Shown piece after piece: positions 53,296 through 64,000 of a DNA stretch of 64,000 nucleotides (position 1 is the stretch's first letter; every line of letters starts with the position of its first letter). The stretch comes from Phoenix dactylifera (lineage: Eukaryota; Streptophyta; Magnoliopsida; Arecales; Arecaceae): positions 3,313,275 to 3,377,274 of the forward strand of contig NC_052409.1 in assembly GCF_009389715.1 (NCBI RefSeq), in the 5' to 3' direction. The notes under the pieces were generated by a model. It had not been told where the DNA came from. It did not search any database and was given only the letters and a program-made list of their open reading frames with translations. The translations under genes were made by a program, and so were the position numbers.

Positions 53296-53875
53296 GACTA
53301 TAAAGAGATCTTCTAGAATTGTTTGATGGCTATATTAGACTACACTGTCACTAATCTTTAACTTTGTTGGGGGAATGATGAAGCTACCAGTTCTATTTTG
53401 GATTCTATTATAGATTACATATGGGTTGGTGTCAATTGCTTTGATTAACAAATCCTCAAATCCATGTGTATCAGGTGCTAGTGGAATTGATTCGCACACC
53501 TAAATTGACTCCACAATGACACCAAGGACCTATCCTACATCCATTGGACCATCCTATCCCGAAACCCATCATCAAATATGCTCTCGCCCTTGGGACATTA
53601 TATTAACATACTTAAACTTAAACTCTTATCAATTATATATATAATCAATTTCATTTTGGTGATAATGTATAGGAATCAATACATAAATTTCACTATGAAT
53701 TATCATCAAGGCCTTTTTCAATTCACTTCCAATTTGATATCAATCTTAGAAGTACAAGCATAGGTGAAAATGTACTATTCCATCATGCTGTGGGTAAGTG
53801 TAGTGCAATCAAAAAGGCAGTATCTAGGCACAAAATCCGAGACTCCGACATTGCAATCTAAGGAATCAAAAGTAT

Positions 53876-54110
53876 AATGTATAAAGTTGGAGATCTGTGC
53901 AGGTAAATGAATGATAGAGGAGCACTTTGAGATATGTGTGAGCGGATGGATGACAGAGGATGGAGTGCTTTGAGTTGAGATTTATACAGGTGGCTGGATG
54001 ATAGAGAATGGAGCGCTTTGAGATCGATAGATGAATGATAGACGATGGAGTACTTTAAGACCTATGCAAATAAAAGTATCACAAAAGAAGGGAGCGCTTT
54101 AAAATCACGT
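53876..54110. repeat. Minisatellite of GATGATAGAGGATGGAGTGC-type units
   Basis: About five units 38-47 bases apart share GGAGCGCTTTGAGAT and GGATGAATGATAGA (GCACTTTGA/GCGCTTTGA cores at about 53920, 53965, 54012, 54050 and 54093). Read on the other strand the unit is the TCTCAAAGCACTCC core of the palindromic family. Confidence 0.7.
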
Positions 54111-54263
54111 GAAAGCCATGATTCAGCCTCTCTGAATCAAGGTTATTTTGGTCTTTTTATCCCCCTCTATTATTAGTGTCGAGATCCAAATGGATGATTG
54201 GGCTATATTGCAATGAAAATAAAGTTTTGGTACCTAATTGAAATTTTTTAAACTTATGTGATC

Positions 54264-54742
54264 TAAGGGCTCGTTTGGTTCGCGGAAAGCTTTTCCCTTC
54301 CTAGGAATATGATTCCTGGGAAACAAATTTTTAGGAAGAAGATGCCTAGGAAAGTACTTTTGGCATGTTTGGTTGACCATGGGAAAGTGACAAATTTCCA
54401 AAATGCTTATATTTGGTTGGCCATCCACTTTCTTGGGAAAGTTATGTATAATTTCTATTATGCCCTTAATAAAAATTAGGTCTTTAATGCCTCTTTAATG
54501 CTTTTTTAATGCTGAAGAGCCTTTTTGAGAAAAAATAAAAATAAAATGATTCTCACCTCATGGGGAAGTAACTTTCTCATGTTTCTCATGGGAAAGACTT
54601 TCCCATGAAATATGGGAATCATATTCCCATAGGAATACAACTTTCCCATCTCTCTCCTTTGAAAACTCCAACCAAACAAGAGGTATCTCATTACTTTCCC
54701 GTTGATCATACTTTCCCCCTTCTTTTCCCGCGATAGCCCTAA
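54264..54742. mobile_element. Tourist-like (PIF/Harbinger) MITE
   Basis: A 473-bp element (54267-54739) is flanked by TAA on both sides (54264-54266 and 54740-54742), the 3-bp target duplication of PIF/Harbinger elements. Its ends are inverted: GGGCTCGTTTGGTTCGCGG on the left and CCCGCGATAGCCC on the right. The interior has many inverted GGGAAAG/CTTTCCC pairs and no transposase frame. It lies 1.2 kb upstream of the CKX start. Confidence 0.7.
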
Positions 54743-55614
54743 GTATAATGGCCATAATTTTTTCCTACGTTTTATTATCTCCAAAGTTTGGAGGAAATTC
54801 AAACCTTCCCGCTGGCAACCATGTCGCAAAAGGAGCACAGGGAGTCAAAGAGAGGAGATTGCACTGTGTTTCCATAATGGGAGAGCTGACAAAAGGCTCT
54901 GGATGGATGGTAGAGGAGGCCAGCTTCCAAAAGTAGAATGATGCATGTGATCTGGATGAGAACAAGAGTAAGAGATCAAAAGGAAGGTTTGGTAGATCTT
55001 AGGCTTAGCAGTAAGATCTTTTCCCATAGTTACCCAACCTCTGTCCTAACGATTGCCAAATATTTATCCAAGCCAGAGAGAAGATCCCAATAAAGGCAAG
55101 AGTGTCATGAGAGCAGGGTGGGATGGCAGGGGAAGCTGAGATGATGCCACGGCGGGGCTCACATGCATCCCTCTTAAGTATAGATTTGGATTCCCCATAG
55201 ATTTGAAGCCAGGCCCCGGGGATGTCTTATTCCATGGCCTGTCTATAAATGCAAACAGTCCTTAGTAAAAGAGTGCAGTGAGCTCTCTTCCCTTGCCCAG
55301 ATTTTGGCAGGGGATTTCTGTTCCTATTCTTCTTCCTCTTCTTTTAGTTTGGTGTTTTGTTCCATCTCCATCTCTTAGTCTTGGATTCTTTTGGAACAAG
55401 TGAGAGTATCTTGAAAGGGAGAATACATCTGAATGAAGTGAAAGAATCGATCGCATGTGCTCTCTTTGGTGTGTGATGGCTTCTCCTTTTGGGCTTTTGG
55501 CATTGCTATTTACCTCATCCTCATGAAACTCTCCAAAACTCACCCGCTATCTTAGTTCTTCCGTGTCCATCGAGTTTCTTTCTTCCTCTACTTGGTTTCC
55601 TCGCTTGTCTAGGA

Positions 55615-55646
<32 letters not shown>

Positions 55647-55952
55647 GAGTTGACTCTTCTCCAAAGTTCGTTGACAATTTTTCTTGTAACTATAGTAGAA
55701 AACGAAGAAGCCATATAAGTCCAAGCATGCGTTTCCCCTCTGGTAGATTTAGTATAATCATATTACTTACGTTGAAATGAACAATGAAAAGCACGCAGAA
55801 TGCATGGTTTATAGTTCCTAACTGTTCCCTTCTTACTCCCCTTCCATGGACAACTGATATAATTTTCAAATTTTTTCTACTAATTTCTCGCTAGTGCTCC
55901 CCAGGCTGATCGATCAAAAGCAACAAATTTGATTCGTGAATAACTCTACTCC
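54743..55952 (+). promoter_or_regulatory. Upstream region of the CKX gene, with a candidate TATA box
   Basis: TATAAAT at 55244-55250 in a GC-moderate context is the best TATA-like word, but it is 700 bases before the ATG, so the leader would be long or spliced. A (CT)n tract lies at 55614-55648. Frames on both strands here (54702-54965, 55262-55543) have no family motif. Confidence 0.35.
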
Positions 55953-58900
55953 ATGGAGTTTGCGATGTTTTGCACCAGAGTCAATACCCTGCTTCTCCTT
56001 GTAGTGCTCTGTTCTTCATGCAAGTTCATCCAGAGCCCAATGGACTTTGGTCCCTTGGACATCGCCCAGACGACCAGCACAGCATCGCTAGACTTTGGAA
56101 GCATCCTTTTCAACTCCCCTTCTGGGGTTCTAAGACCCGAGTCTCCCAGGGACATCTCACTCCTCCTCAGCTTCCTCTCTGCCTCCTCCTTTAGCCAGGT
56201 CACAGTTGCTGCAAGAGGAGCTGGCCATTCCATCTATGGCCAGGCGCAAGCCCCTGATGGCATTGTCATTATGATGGACTCCCTTCCCTCCACCATAGAA
56301 ATCCACAGGAGAAGGGATGGTGAGGCAGCTCTTTCCTATGCTGATGTTAGTGGTGGGGTTCTTTGGGTGGAGCTCCTAGCGGAGAGCTTAAAGGTGGGAC
56401 TAGCTCCAAGGTCTTGGACCGATTACCTCTATCTCAGCATTGGTGGAACTCTTTCCAATGGTGGCATCAGTGGCCAAGCATTCAAATATGGTCCCCAGAT
56501 CACTAATGTCCTTCAACTTGATGTGATCACAGGTAGCAAGATATTTTCCTTTCTTTCATGTTGCAAGATAAATGGAATTTATGTTTTGATTTTTTTTTTT
56601 CTAACAATAATAGGAAAAGGAAAGCTTGTGACATGCTCACCTACAATGAGTTCAGAACTTTTCTATGCTGTTTTGGGTGGGCTAGGCCAGTTTGGCATTA
56701 TAACAAGTGCAAGGATTTTACTGCAAGATGCTCCTCATAAGGTGTTCACTACAACCTAAATGCAGTCTCTCTATTTAACATTAACTTGCAGCTTGTTTTA
56801 TGTGATTAGTCTCGAGTTTAATCCTTTTTAGGCCTTTCATGGCTTTGTACAGGTGAGATGGCTGAGGGCCTTTTATCAAGACTTCGACATCTTCACCAAG
56901 GACCAGGAGCTTCTGATTTCAATGCCAGAAAAGGTGGACTATGTGGAAGGGTTCATAGTACTTGATGAGCGATCCCTTCATGGCTCCTCCATTGCTTTCC
57001 CTTCCCACATGGACTTCATCCCTGACTTACAAAAGGGAAGTTCAAATGTCTACTACTGCATCGAGTTTGCAGTATATGTCTACGAAGCCAAGGATTCTTC
57101 CATAGAGCAAGTAATCCCTACTACGAGCCCCTGAAGCAATAGAAAGAGTTCCCAGATACTAAACTTACCGTTGTTTCCTCTGTTATGTGTCCAAGGTTGC
57201 GGAGGAGATCCTGAGGCAGATGAGCTACATGCCTTCACGTATATACAGCGTCGAGGTGTCCTACTTTGATTTCCTCAACAGGGTACGCATGGAGGAAATG
57301 GAACTGAGAAGAAGAGGGGTGTGGGATATCCCCCACCCATGGCTTAACATGTTTGTGCCCAAGTCAGGGATCAAGGAGTTCAGAGACTTGCTCATGGAGA
57401 ACATCTCGCCACAAGACTTTGAGGGCCCTATACTCATATACCCACTCCTCAGAGAAAAGTAAGCAAATTTCTCTCGTCATGTATTCCTCTAGTTAAGATC
57501 TCTCTTCTGTTATTTTCTACTACACCTTCAAGTCTTCGACATAGCAAGAAAGATGACCCAACCTTCATTGTTGGGCTTTTCGTTACAGTCATCAGCAGCT
57601 TAAGACAGCAGATGCAGCCATATTTGGGCACTTGTACATCTCTAATTGGATTTTTCTTTTTCCTTTTCAGCTGACATTTATTTAAGACCGCCCCTTTTGT
57701 TTTCTTGTGTGTTTAATTCACCTTTTTCTTCTCTTCATGGGAGAATCTGCGGTGCTTCTTGACTTTTTTCTGTCCAAATTCCACCTTTGCAGTGTGCACT
57801 GCTGTGTAAAAGATGGGCCAGCTTTTATAGCTGCCATAGCAAAGCATTTATGCTAATTATTAGGTATCTTCTGCAATCCAAGCAGCAGAGACCACCCAGG
57901 GCTTGCAGCAGGGACTACTTTTGTTCGGCTCCTCTTCGTTCCTTGAAACCACCAGCCTCTCTCTGCTGCATTAATCTTTGCAATCAGACTTAGACCAGGC
58001 CCGTGAATTGTACTGGTGAACCAATTCCCTTGGCCGACTTGGTTAGTTATTTCAATGCTCGTGTTTAAGAACTTCCATCTAGGGTGGCAAAAATTAACTG
58101 TACCTGACTCTGGATTTGGTTCTAAGATTTTTCTATTTTCTTAGGTCCGGGTCACAAATTTTGAACCTATGTCAAGACTAGAGTTTTGACAGAAATAAGC
58201 TGCATAGGTTGTAGGGTTCAGATTGTATCTTTTAGGCAAAGGGATGTCTCATCTTCTTTCATGATATGAATCATTAGATCGCATCTTGCACAGATTTCAA
58301 AGCACTCCAACCGTTTTCTTCTATCTGCATAGATCTCAAAGCAGCCGCTATTGGAGCACTTTGAAATATGTGTAAGATGTGATCTAACTAACGGTTGACA
58401 TCACCGAAAAAAGTTGGCCGAAAGATACGACCCGAACCCAGGGTTGTGCTCGGTCATGGCTATAGGGCAAGATCTTTTCTGAGTGGCTGGTCTTTTTCAA
58501 GTCGGAGTCATTATAGGTCGATCAAGTTGGATCAAGTCATGAGAATAAACTTGTTACAAGAATGGATCGAAAAATCCCATTTGTTATTGGGTTGTGTCGG
58601 CATACTTATCAAAGTTGCATATGTCATTACTCTATCAATCCGAGCCTAATCAAGGTTGACCTATAAAAATCCTAGCTCTGCCTCCATTTTTCTGTCATTC
58701 CCAAATTTGCACAATTGCACTAGCATGGCAAGAGGGGCTGAATTTGACCCTGCGTCCACCGATCCATCCACAAGCTGGTCAGCTACACTCGCCTCCAGTT
58801 CAAACCCGACCTCCAAGAACCGGCCTCGCCAAGAATATTACTCATCATGGCTGACTCGGTTCCACTCGGCCAACCGAGTCGAACTCGCCGGATAGAAACA

Positions 58901-59345
58901 GAACTCACCCCTTTTTTTTTTTTCTCCACCCTATTTGCTGGCCAGGTGGAGCACGAACACGTCGGCCGTCTTGCCGGAGGTGGCAGCCGATTCTACCGGC
59001 GGCGGCGGCGACGACGAGGTGGTCTACATCGTGGGTGTTCTGCGCTCTGCCACCCCCGGCAGCTGCCCACCGGGGTGCCTCCACGACCTCCTACGCCGCA
59101 ACCGCCGCATTACAGAGGCCGCCGTCGGCGGCCAAGTTGGCGCCAAGCAGTACCTGCCCCACCACCAGACGGCGATGCAGTGGCGGCAGCACTTCGGCCG
59201 GGGGTGGGAACGGTTCGCGGCCCGGAAGGCCCGGTTCGACCCACTCAACATCCTGGCCCCGGGTCAGGGAATTTTCCCCAGGATCTCCGACTCCATTCCC
59301 AGGACTACTACCCGTTCTCCTCTCCTCCTCCACTCTTCTCAGTGA
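55953..59345 (+). CDS. CKX: Cytokinin dehydrogenase (cytokinin oxidase)
   Basis: Five exons (55953-56532, 56614-56741, 56853-57110, 57196-57458, 58946-59345) join in frame to 1629 bases, 542 aa, the usual CKX length. A hydrophobic N-terminus (VNTLLLLVVLCSSCKFIQS) suggests secretion or entry to the endomembrane system. The FAD-binding domain has ARGAGHSIYGQAQ, whose GHS histidine carries covalent FAD in this family, and YLSIGGTLSNGGISGQAF. The cytokinin-binding domain has VRWLRAFYQDFDIFTKDQE, PHPWLNMFVPKSG and GPILIYPL; the C-terminus has GAKQYLPHHQT and FDPLNILAPGQGIF. The enzyme cleaves the side chain of isoprenoid cytokinins and so lowers their level. The last exon is much more GC-rich than exons 2-4 and contains an extra Gly/Asp-rich stretch (ADSTGGGGDDEV). 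A short C-terminal extension follows GQGIF. Intron four (1.5 kb) carries a palindromic repeat. Confidence 0.96.
58269..58393. mobile_element. Palindromic MITE, copy D (CKX intron 4)
   Basis: Arms at 58269-58310 and 58351-58393 are inverted copies: ATTAGATCGCATCTTGCACA and AGATTTCAAAGCACTCCAA on the left; TTGGAGCACTTTGAAATATG and TGTAAGATGTGATCTAAC on the right. The 40-base loop has GCATAGATCTCAAAGCAG. In this copy the core word lies in the arms as well as the loop, unlike copies A and B. Confidence 0.75.
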
Positions 59346-59448
59346 CGCCTCCTTCTCTGTTGATTTTTTTTGAAGGGAAAGGAGAAAGGAAGGTTATGGA
59401 AAATGAATCATATTCTATAGACCTACTTTTCTTGCTTTCTTTATTGTT

Positions 59449-61770
59449 AAGTTTCTTTTTCTTTTTCTTTTTGTTTTCTTTTACCTCATCTTCTTTGTAC
59501 ATGGGAACAATGTTTTGCACCTTTGTATACAGCTACTGGACAAGATTCAGTTCCTAGGTCAAGTGAAGGATTAAAAAAGTTGTTTGCTCTTATTTATGGG
59601 TTATAAAAATGCTAGAAGTATTATTTTATGTCGATATTGTTTGATGAAATTACTTTCTAGCTCTTCTTTTGACTGTTGTTCAACAATCTAGACCTTCTGA
59701 TTAAAAGTTTCCTTCTCAGTTGCTTGTTTTGATGGATATACTCTTAATTAGGTGCTATAAAAATGGTAGAAACATTGTCGTAAGTCTATATCAATTGATG
59801 AAATTGCTTTCTAGCTCTATTTTTAATTAACTATCACTCAGCATTCTGGACACAGTATCTAAAAATTCACTTCTCAATTGCTTGTTTTGATTGATAATTT
59901 ATTATTAGTCTCTAGCTTATTACAAAATATAAGTGTGCATGAAATTAACAATCACTAGTATATATAAAACAGCCATGATTGCATATAAAATATATATCTA
60001 AATTGTTTTTTTTTTTGTGGTTAATGGAAAGCGGAGGAAGCAAGAAACTTCTCCTAATTTATTATAAAAGTATTAAAAAATTATAATAATGTTTTATAAG
60101 AAAATATGGGAAATTGAAATATGAGTAAGTTTTGTGGAGCACGGCTCAAGTTGGAGCCAAGCTTGAGCAACTCATTTAGTTTCAAGCTAAGCTTAAGCAA
60201 TTTAGCACCTCAGCTCACCTTGATTCGCTTGCATCTATGCTTTTTGGTGATGTTTGCAACAGCTATATGTTATAGCTACATCAATTGATGTTTAGTGAAT
60301 ATTAGTATCATGCATATAACATAATTGTGATGCAACAAATCATCGGCGCATGCACTGTCCCAACTTACTAACTTTGTGCATTTATATATATAAAACACTT
60401 AAGAAGATAATCACTTAGCATCTAATAACTTATGGCCCATTCATTATTCAACTATAATGAAGTTAGATCTGCTTTTGATGTTCATCTTAGTCGAAGTGAA
60501 AACAAAAAAGAGGTCCATATATTAATCATGCCTTTTGAAAATGCAACCTTTATATGACTTGGGAGAGGCCTTTTATTTTGCTTATTTCCTATGTAAGTTT
60601 CTTTTTCCTTTTGTTTTTTTTTCTTTTACCTCATCTTCTTTGTACATGGGAACAATGTTTTGCACCTTTGTATACAGCTACTGGACAAGATTCAGTTCCT
60701 AGGTCAAGTGAAGGATTAAAAAAGTTGTTTGCTCTTATTTATGGGTTATAAAAATGCTAGAAGTATTATTTTATGTCGATATTGTTTGATGATATTACTT
60801 TCTAGCTCTTTTTTTGACTATTGTTCAACAATCTAGACCTCCTGATTAAAAATTTCCTTCTCAGTTGCTTGTTTTATGGATATACTCTTAATTAGGTGCT
60901 ATAAAAATGGTAGAAACATTGTCGTAAGTCTATATCAATTGATGAAATTGCTTTCTAGCTCTATTTTTAATAAACTATCACTCAGCATTCTGGACACAGT
61001 ATCTAAAAATTCATTTCTCAATTGCTTGTTTTGATTGATAATTTATTATTAGTCTCTGGCTTATTACAAAATATAAGTGTGCATGAAACAATCACTAGTA
61101 TATATAAAACAGCCATGATTGCATATAAAATATATATCTAAAACAGCAATAAGGATGAACTGTAGATTAGGTAAAGATAAATTGTTTTTTTTTTTTTTGT
61201 TAATGGAAAGCGGAGGAAGCAAGAAACTTCTCCTAATTTATTATAAAAGTATTAAAAAATTATAATAATGTTTTATAAGAAAATATGGGAAATTGAAATA
61301 TGAGTAAGTTTTGTGGAGCTCGGCTCAAGTTGGAGCCAAGCTTGAGCAACTCATTTAGTTTCAAGCTAAGCTTAAGCAATTTAGCACCTCAGCTCACCTC
61401 GATTCACTTGCATCTATGCTTTTTGGTTTGCAACAGCTATATGTTATAGCTACATCAGTTGATGTTTAGTGAATATTAGTATCATGCAGATAACATAATT
61501 GTGATGCAACAAATCATCCGCGCATGCACTGTCCCAACTTACTAACTTTGTGCATTTATATATATAAAACACTTAAGAAGATAATCACTTAGCATCTAAT
61601 AACTTATGGCCCATTCATTATTCAACTATAATGAAGTTAGATCTGCTTTTGATGTTCATCTTAGTCGAAGTGAAAACAAAAAAGAGGTCCATATATTAAT
61701 CATGCCTTTTGAAAATGCAACCTTTATATGACTTGGGAGAGGCCTTTTATTTTGCTTATTTCCTATGTAG
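59449..61770. repeat. 1.15-kb tandem duplication downstream of CKX
   Basis: Copy 1 (59449-60594) and copy 2 (60595-61770) start AAGTTTCTTTTTC and share CATGGGAACAATGTTTTGCA, GTCCCAACTTACTAACTTTG and end TTGCTTATTTCCTATGTA. They are nearly identical except for a roughly 45-base insert in copy 2 near 61140 and small indels. The unit probably includes part of the CKX 3'UTR. It has no coding frame of note. Confidence 0.92.
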
Positions 61771-62192
61771 GTCCACCATGATGGATCGAAATCACGATTA
61801 GATGATGAAACATCTTATTGTTACTTCAAGAGTATTCCACAACATTAAGACTCTTAATTAATGGGATTTGTTAGTTTCAGTCCTTAAGAATACCTATAAC
61901 ACAAATTACGATCACAAAAGTAAAGTTCTGAAGAGACGTGCATGAGAACTTTATATGTTTATGCGATATTCAGCGTTGGATGCTTTCTGATTGTAGAACG
62001 AATGGCAGATATCATTATTGTGTAAAGGAGTCCATGCAACCCCCTTAGTAACTAATTTCTCCTGGTCCATATCATTCCTAGATGACCCGTTTCCATTAGG
62101 TGTGAGGACAATCTTGCTGTTGAAGGGTATGAAGACAATCAGGAAAAAAAAAAAAAAGAGGGTTTGAGGACAATGAGGAAGAGGGTTTATTG

Positions 62193-62880
62193 ACTTGCAG
62201 TGTAGACAGTGGTGGTTGAGACTTTTTCTCCTTTTTGTTTTTTAACCTTTTTCTCCCCTCTCCTGGCTTCCTTGTGAAAAAAGAACCCACTTTGTGGAGT
62301 TTAGTTTTGCAATTAAGCGGTGTTGTTTTGATTTTGTCTTTGTTATCAATTCTTAAGCAATTTCAGGGTTTTGGTTCATGGTTTTTCATGTAAAGTTGTG
62401 TGTATAGGTGCATAATTAGAAACTTGCAAGTATAGACAGTGGTGGTTGAGCCTCTCTCTCCCCCTCTCTCTCTCTTTTTAACCTTTTTCTTCACTCTCCT
62501 GGCTTGCTTGTAAAAAGAGAACCCACTTTGTGGGGTTGAGTTTTGCAATCAAGCAATGATGTTTCGATTTTGTTATTAATTCTTAGGCAATTTCAGGGTT
62601 TTGGTTCATAGTTTTTTTTGTAAAGTTGTGTATAGGTGTATAATTAGAAACTTGCAAGTGTACACAGTGGTGGTTGAGTCTCTGTCTCTGTCTCTCTCTC
62701 TCTCTCTATAATCTCTTTCTCCCTTCTCCTGGCTTGCTTGTAAAAAGAAAACCCGCTTTGTGGGGTTTAGTTTTGCAATCAAGCAGTGTTGTTTTGATTT
62801 TGCTTTTGTTATTAATTCTTAATCAATTTCAAGGTTTTGGTTCATGGTTTTTCTTGTAAAGTTGTGTATTGGTGTATAAT
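62193..62880. repeat. 229-bp unit, three tandem copies
   Basis: Units start ACTTGCA followed by ACAGTGGTGGTTGAG at 62193, 62422 and 62650. Each carries a CT-rich microsatellite, CTTCTCCTGGCTTGCTTG-like sequence, CCCACTTTGTGGGGTT and CAGGGTTTTGGTTCATGG. The CT tract varies in length and purity among copies. Confidence 0.9.
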
Positions 62881-64000
62881 TTTATTGGAAAAGCTTGAGA
62901 ACTCGGGTAATTAATTCTTGATTTCATAGGATTATAACTCTTGTCGGTCATATACAAAATCTAAAGCTATGCCTTTTTTTCTCCCTTTGCCTGCCTATCC
63001 CAATTGGATGTCAATTGATGGCGTCCAAGGAGGTATAATTCTTAGAATCGAAATTATTTTTGGTATTTTGCTTCGGAAGGGATTGAAAAGAATAATGCAT
63101 TCTAGCTGGAAGGATTTGGACAAGGCCAATGCCCAAACACCATCTCCACAAGCAGCCACTGCCTCATTGCTTGAATTGATCATCATATAAGTTGCTTTTA
63201 CAAGGGTGCACCACCAAACACCAATATGTTTTGTATTAATCTGGATGTGCGAAGTATTCAAGGCTGTTTGTAAACATGTGAAAATTATTTTGTGTTTAAG
63301 TGCTTGGATTCACTACTATATTTTCCAAGTCATGAATTTTGTCGATGCCAAAAGTTTTTTTTTTTTTTTAACACGAAAGCATGACAAAATTATCTAGAGA
63401 AGGAATTGCTCTAATGTCAATCCTGCAACCATCACAACTCTATCTTTGGAAACAAATGACAAGGTGATTGATAGTCCTGCTTATTAGAGTGCAGTAACTT
63501 CTTCCCCATAGAACTTTCAAGGCTAGTCTTTTAAGATCGCCCGTCGTTAAAACATTTTAACAACGTGGAATTTGACAACTTCTATTACAGTATATATGAT
63601 GTTTGTGACCCATTCGTGCAATATCTTCTCAATATAGCAAATGTTTTCACGCGGCAATCCTATTTGCTCCTAAGCATCTCTTTCTCGGTCAAAATTGGAA
63701 TCTATGGAGGTGTTCTGTTTTTCTTCTTCTATTTTCTTTTTGATTTTCCCATTTTTGTCTTGATGTAAAGAGAGCTCATCACCAATTCACTAAAAATATA
63801 AATGCACGAAATATTGGTCCCATGAACATGACAACATTTATTATCTATTCTATTATATCTATTATGTATATCAAAAATGGAGGCTCAGTTTACGCTGAGC
63901 TCTTTATTCATCATGTGAACATCGGTATTATGATGCTGATATTAATATGTTGGCTATTATTTAAGTTTATTATTTAATATGTAATAGATATTAATGACGT
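62881..64000. other. Intergenic end of the window
   Basis: Open frames at 62969-63190 and 63565-63768 show no family motif. A T-run lies near 63355. I see no gene or repeat here. Confidence 0.5.

Noticed and set aside
58847-59557. Long overlapping open frames on both strands in the GC-rich area
   Set aside because: They are other-frame shadows of the last CKX exon (58946-59345); only the frame that continues exon four carries family motifs.

Overview
The window is nuclear DNA of a flowering plant. Genes have many GT-AG introns, coding density is low, and the spaces between genes and exons hold LINE, SINE, MITE and small LTR-element remains. The very GC-rich first exon of the receptor kinase (42970-43723) beside AT-rich introns is the codon bias usual in commelinid monocots, and long introns with many LINE 3' ends fit a palm-like genome. 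The species assignment is inference. I see no prokaryotic, organellar or viral genes.

Layout. (1) 945-5078, plus: the C-terminal four exons of a Lunapark-type ER junction protein; its 5' end lies before the window. (2) 9817-11650, plus: a two-exon PsbQ-like protein whose transit-peptide exon I could not find. (3) 22965 down to about 13494, minus: a seven- or eight-exon gene for a SANT/MYB-like DUF3755 protein, with a tiny LTR element, a tandem duplication, a MITE and a SINE in its introns. (4) 25690-26430, plus: a decayed LINE 3' end. (5) 30744 to 27764, minus: ribosomal protein uL23 (RPL23A), with a 19-base first coding exon and probably a 2.9-kb 5'UTR intron that leads to a promoter near 33.8 kb. 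(6) 34-42.5 kb: a repeat-filled stretch with solo-LTR-like fragments, a plus-strand LINE relic, an 863-bp tandem triplication of a minus-strand LINE RNase H segment, and a 414-bp SINE with a clear target-site duplication. (7) 42970-49142, plus: an intact seven-exon cysteine-rich receptor-like kinase (CRK). (8) 49.1-55.9 kb: intergenic, with short tandem arrays, palindromic repeats and a Tourist-like MITE. (9) 55953-59345, plus: an intact five-exon cytokinin dehydrogenase (CKX). (10) 59.4-62.9 kb: a 1.15-kb tandem duplication and a 229-bp triplication.

The genes do not form a pathway; they are ordinary unlinked plant genes. For all five genes the exons I joined keep the reading frame across every junction given. 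The CRK (639 aa), CKX (542 aa) and uL23 (155 aa) models are complete. The most notable non-gene structures are a family of palindromic elements that share an AGATCTCAAAGCACTC-like core (about six places between 36.8 and 58.4 kb), the minimal LTR element at 14879-15408 with LTRs identical by eye and a patchwork 5' flank, and the LINE triplication.
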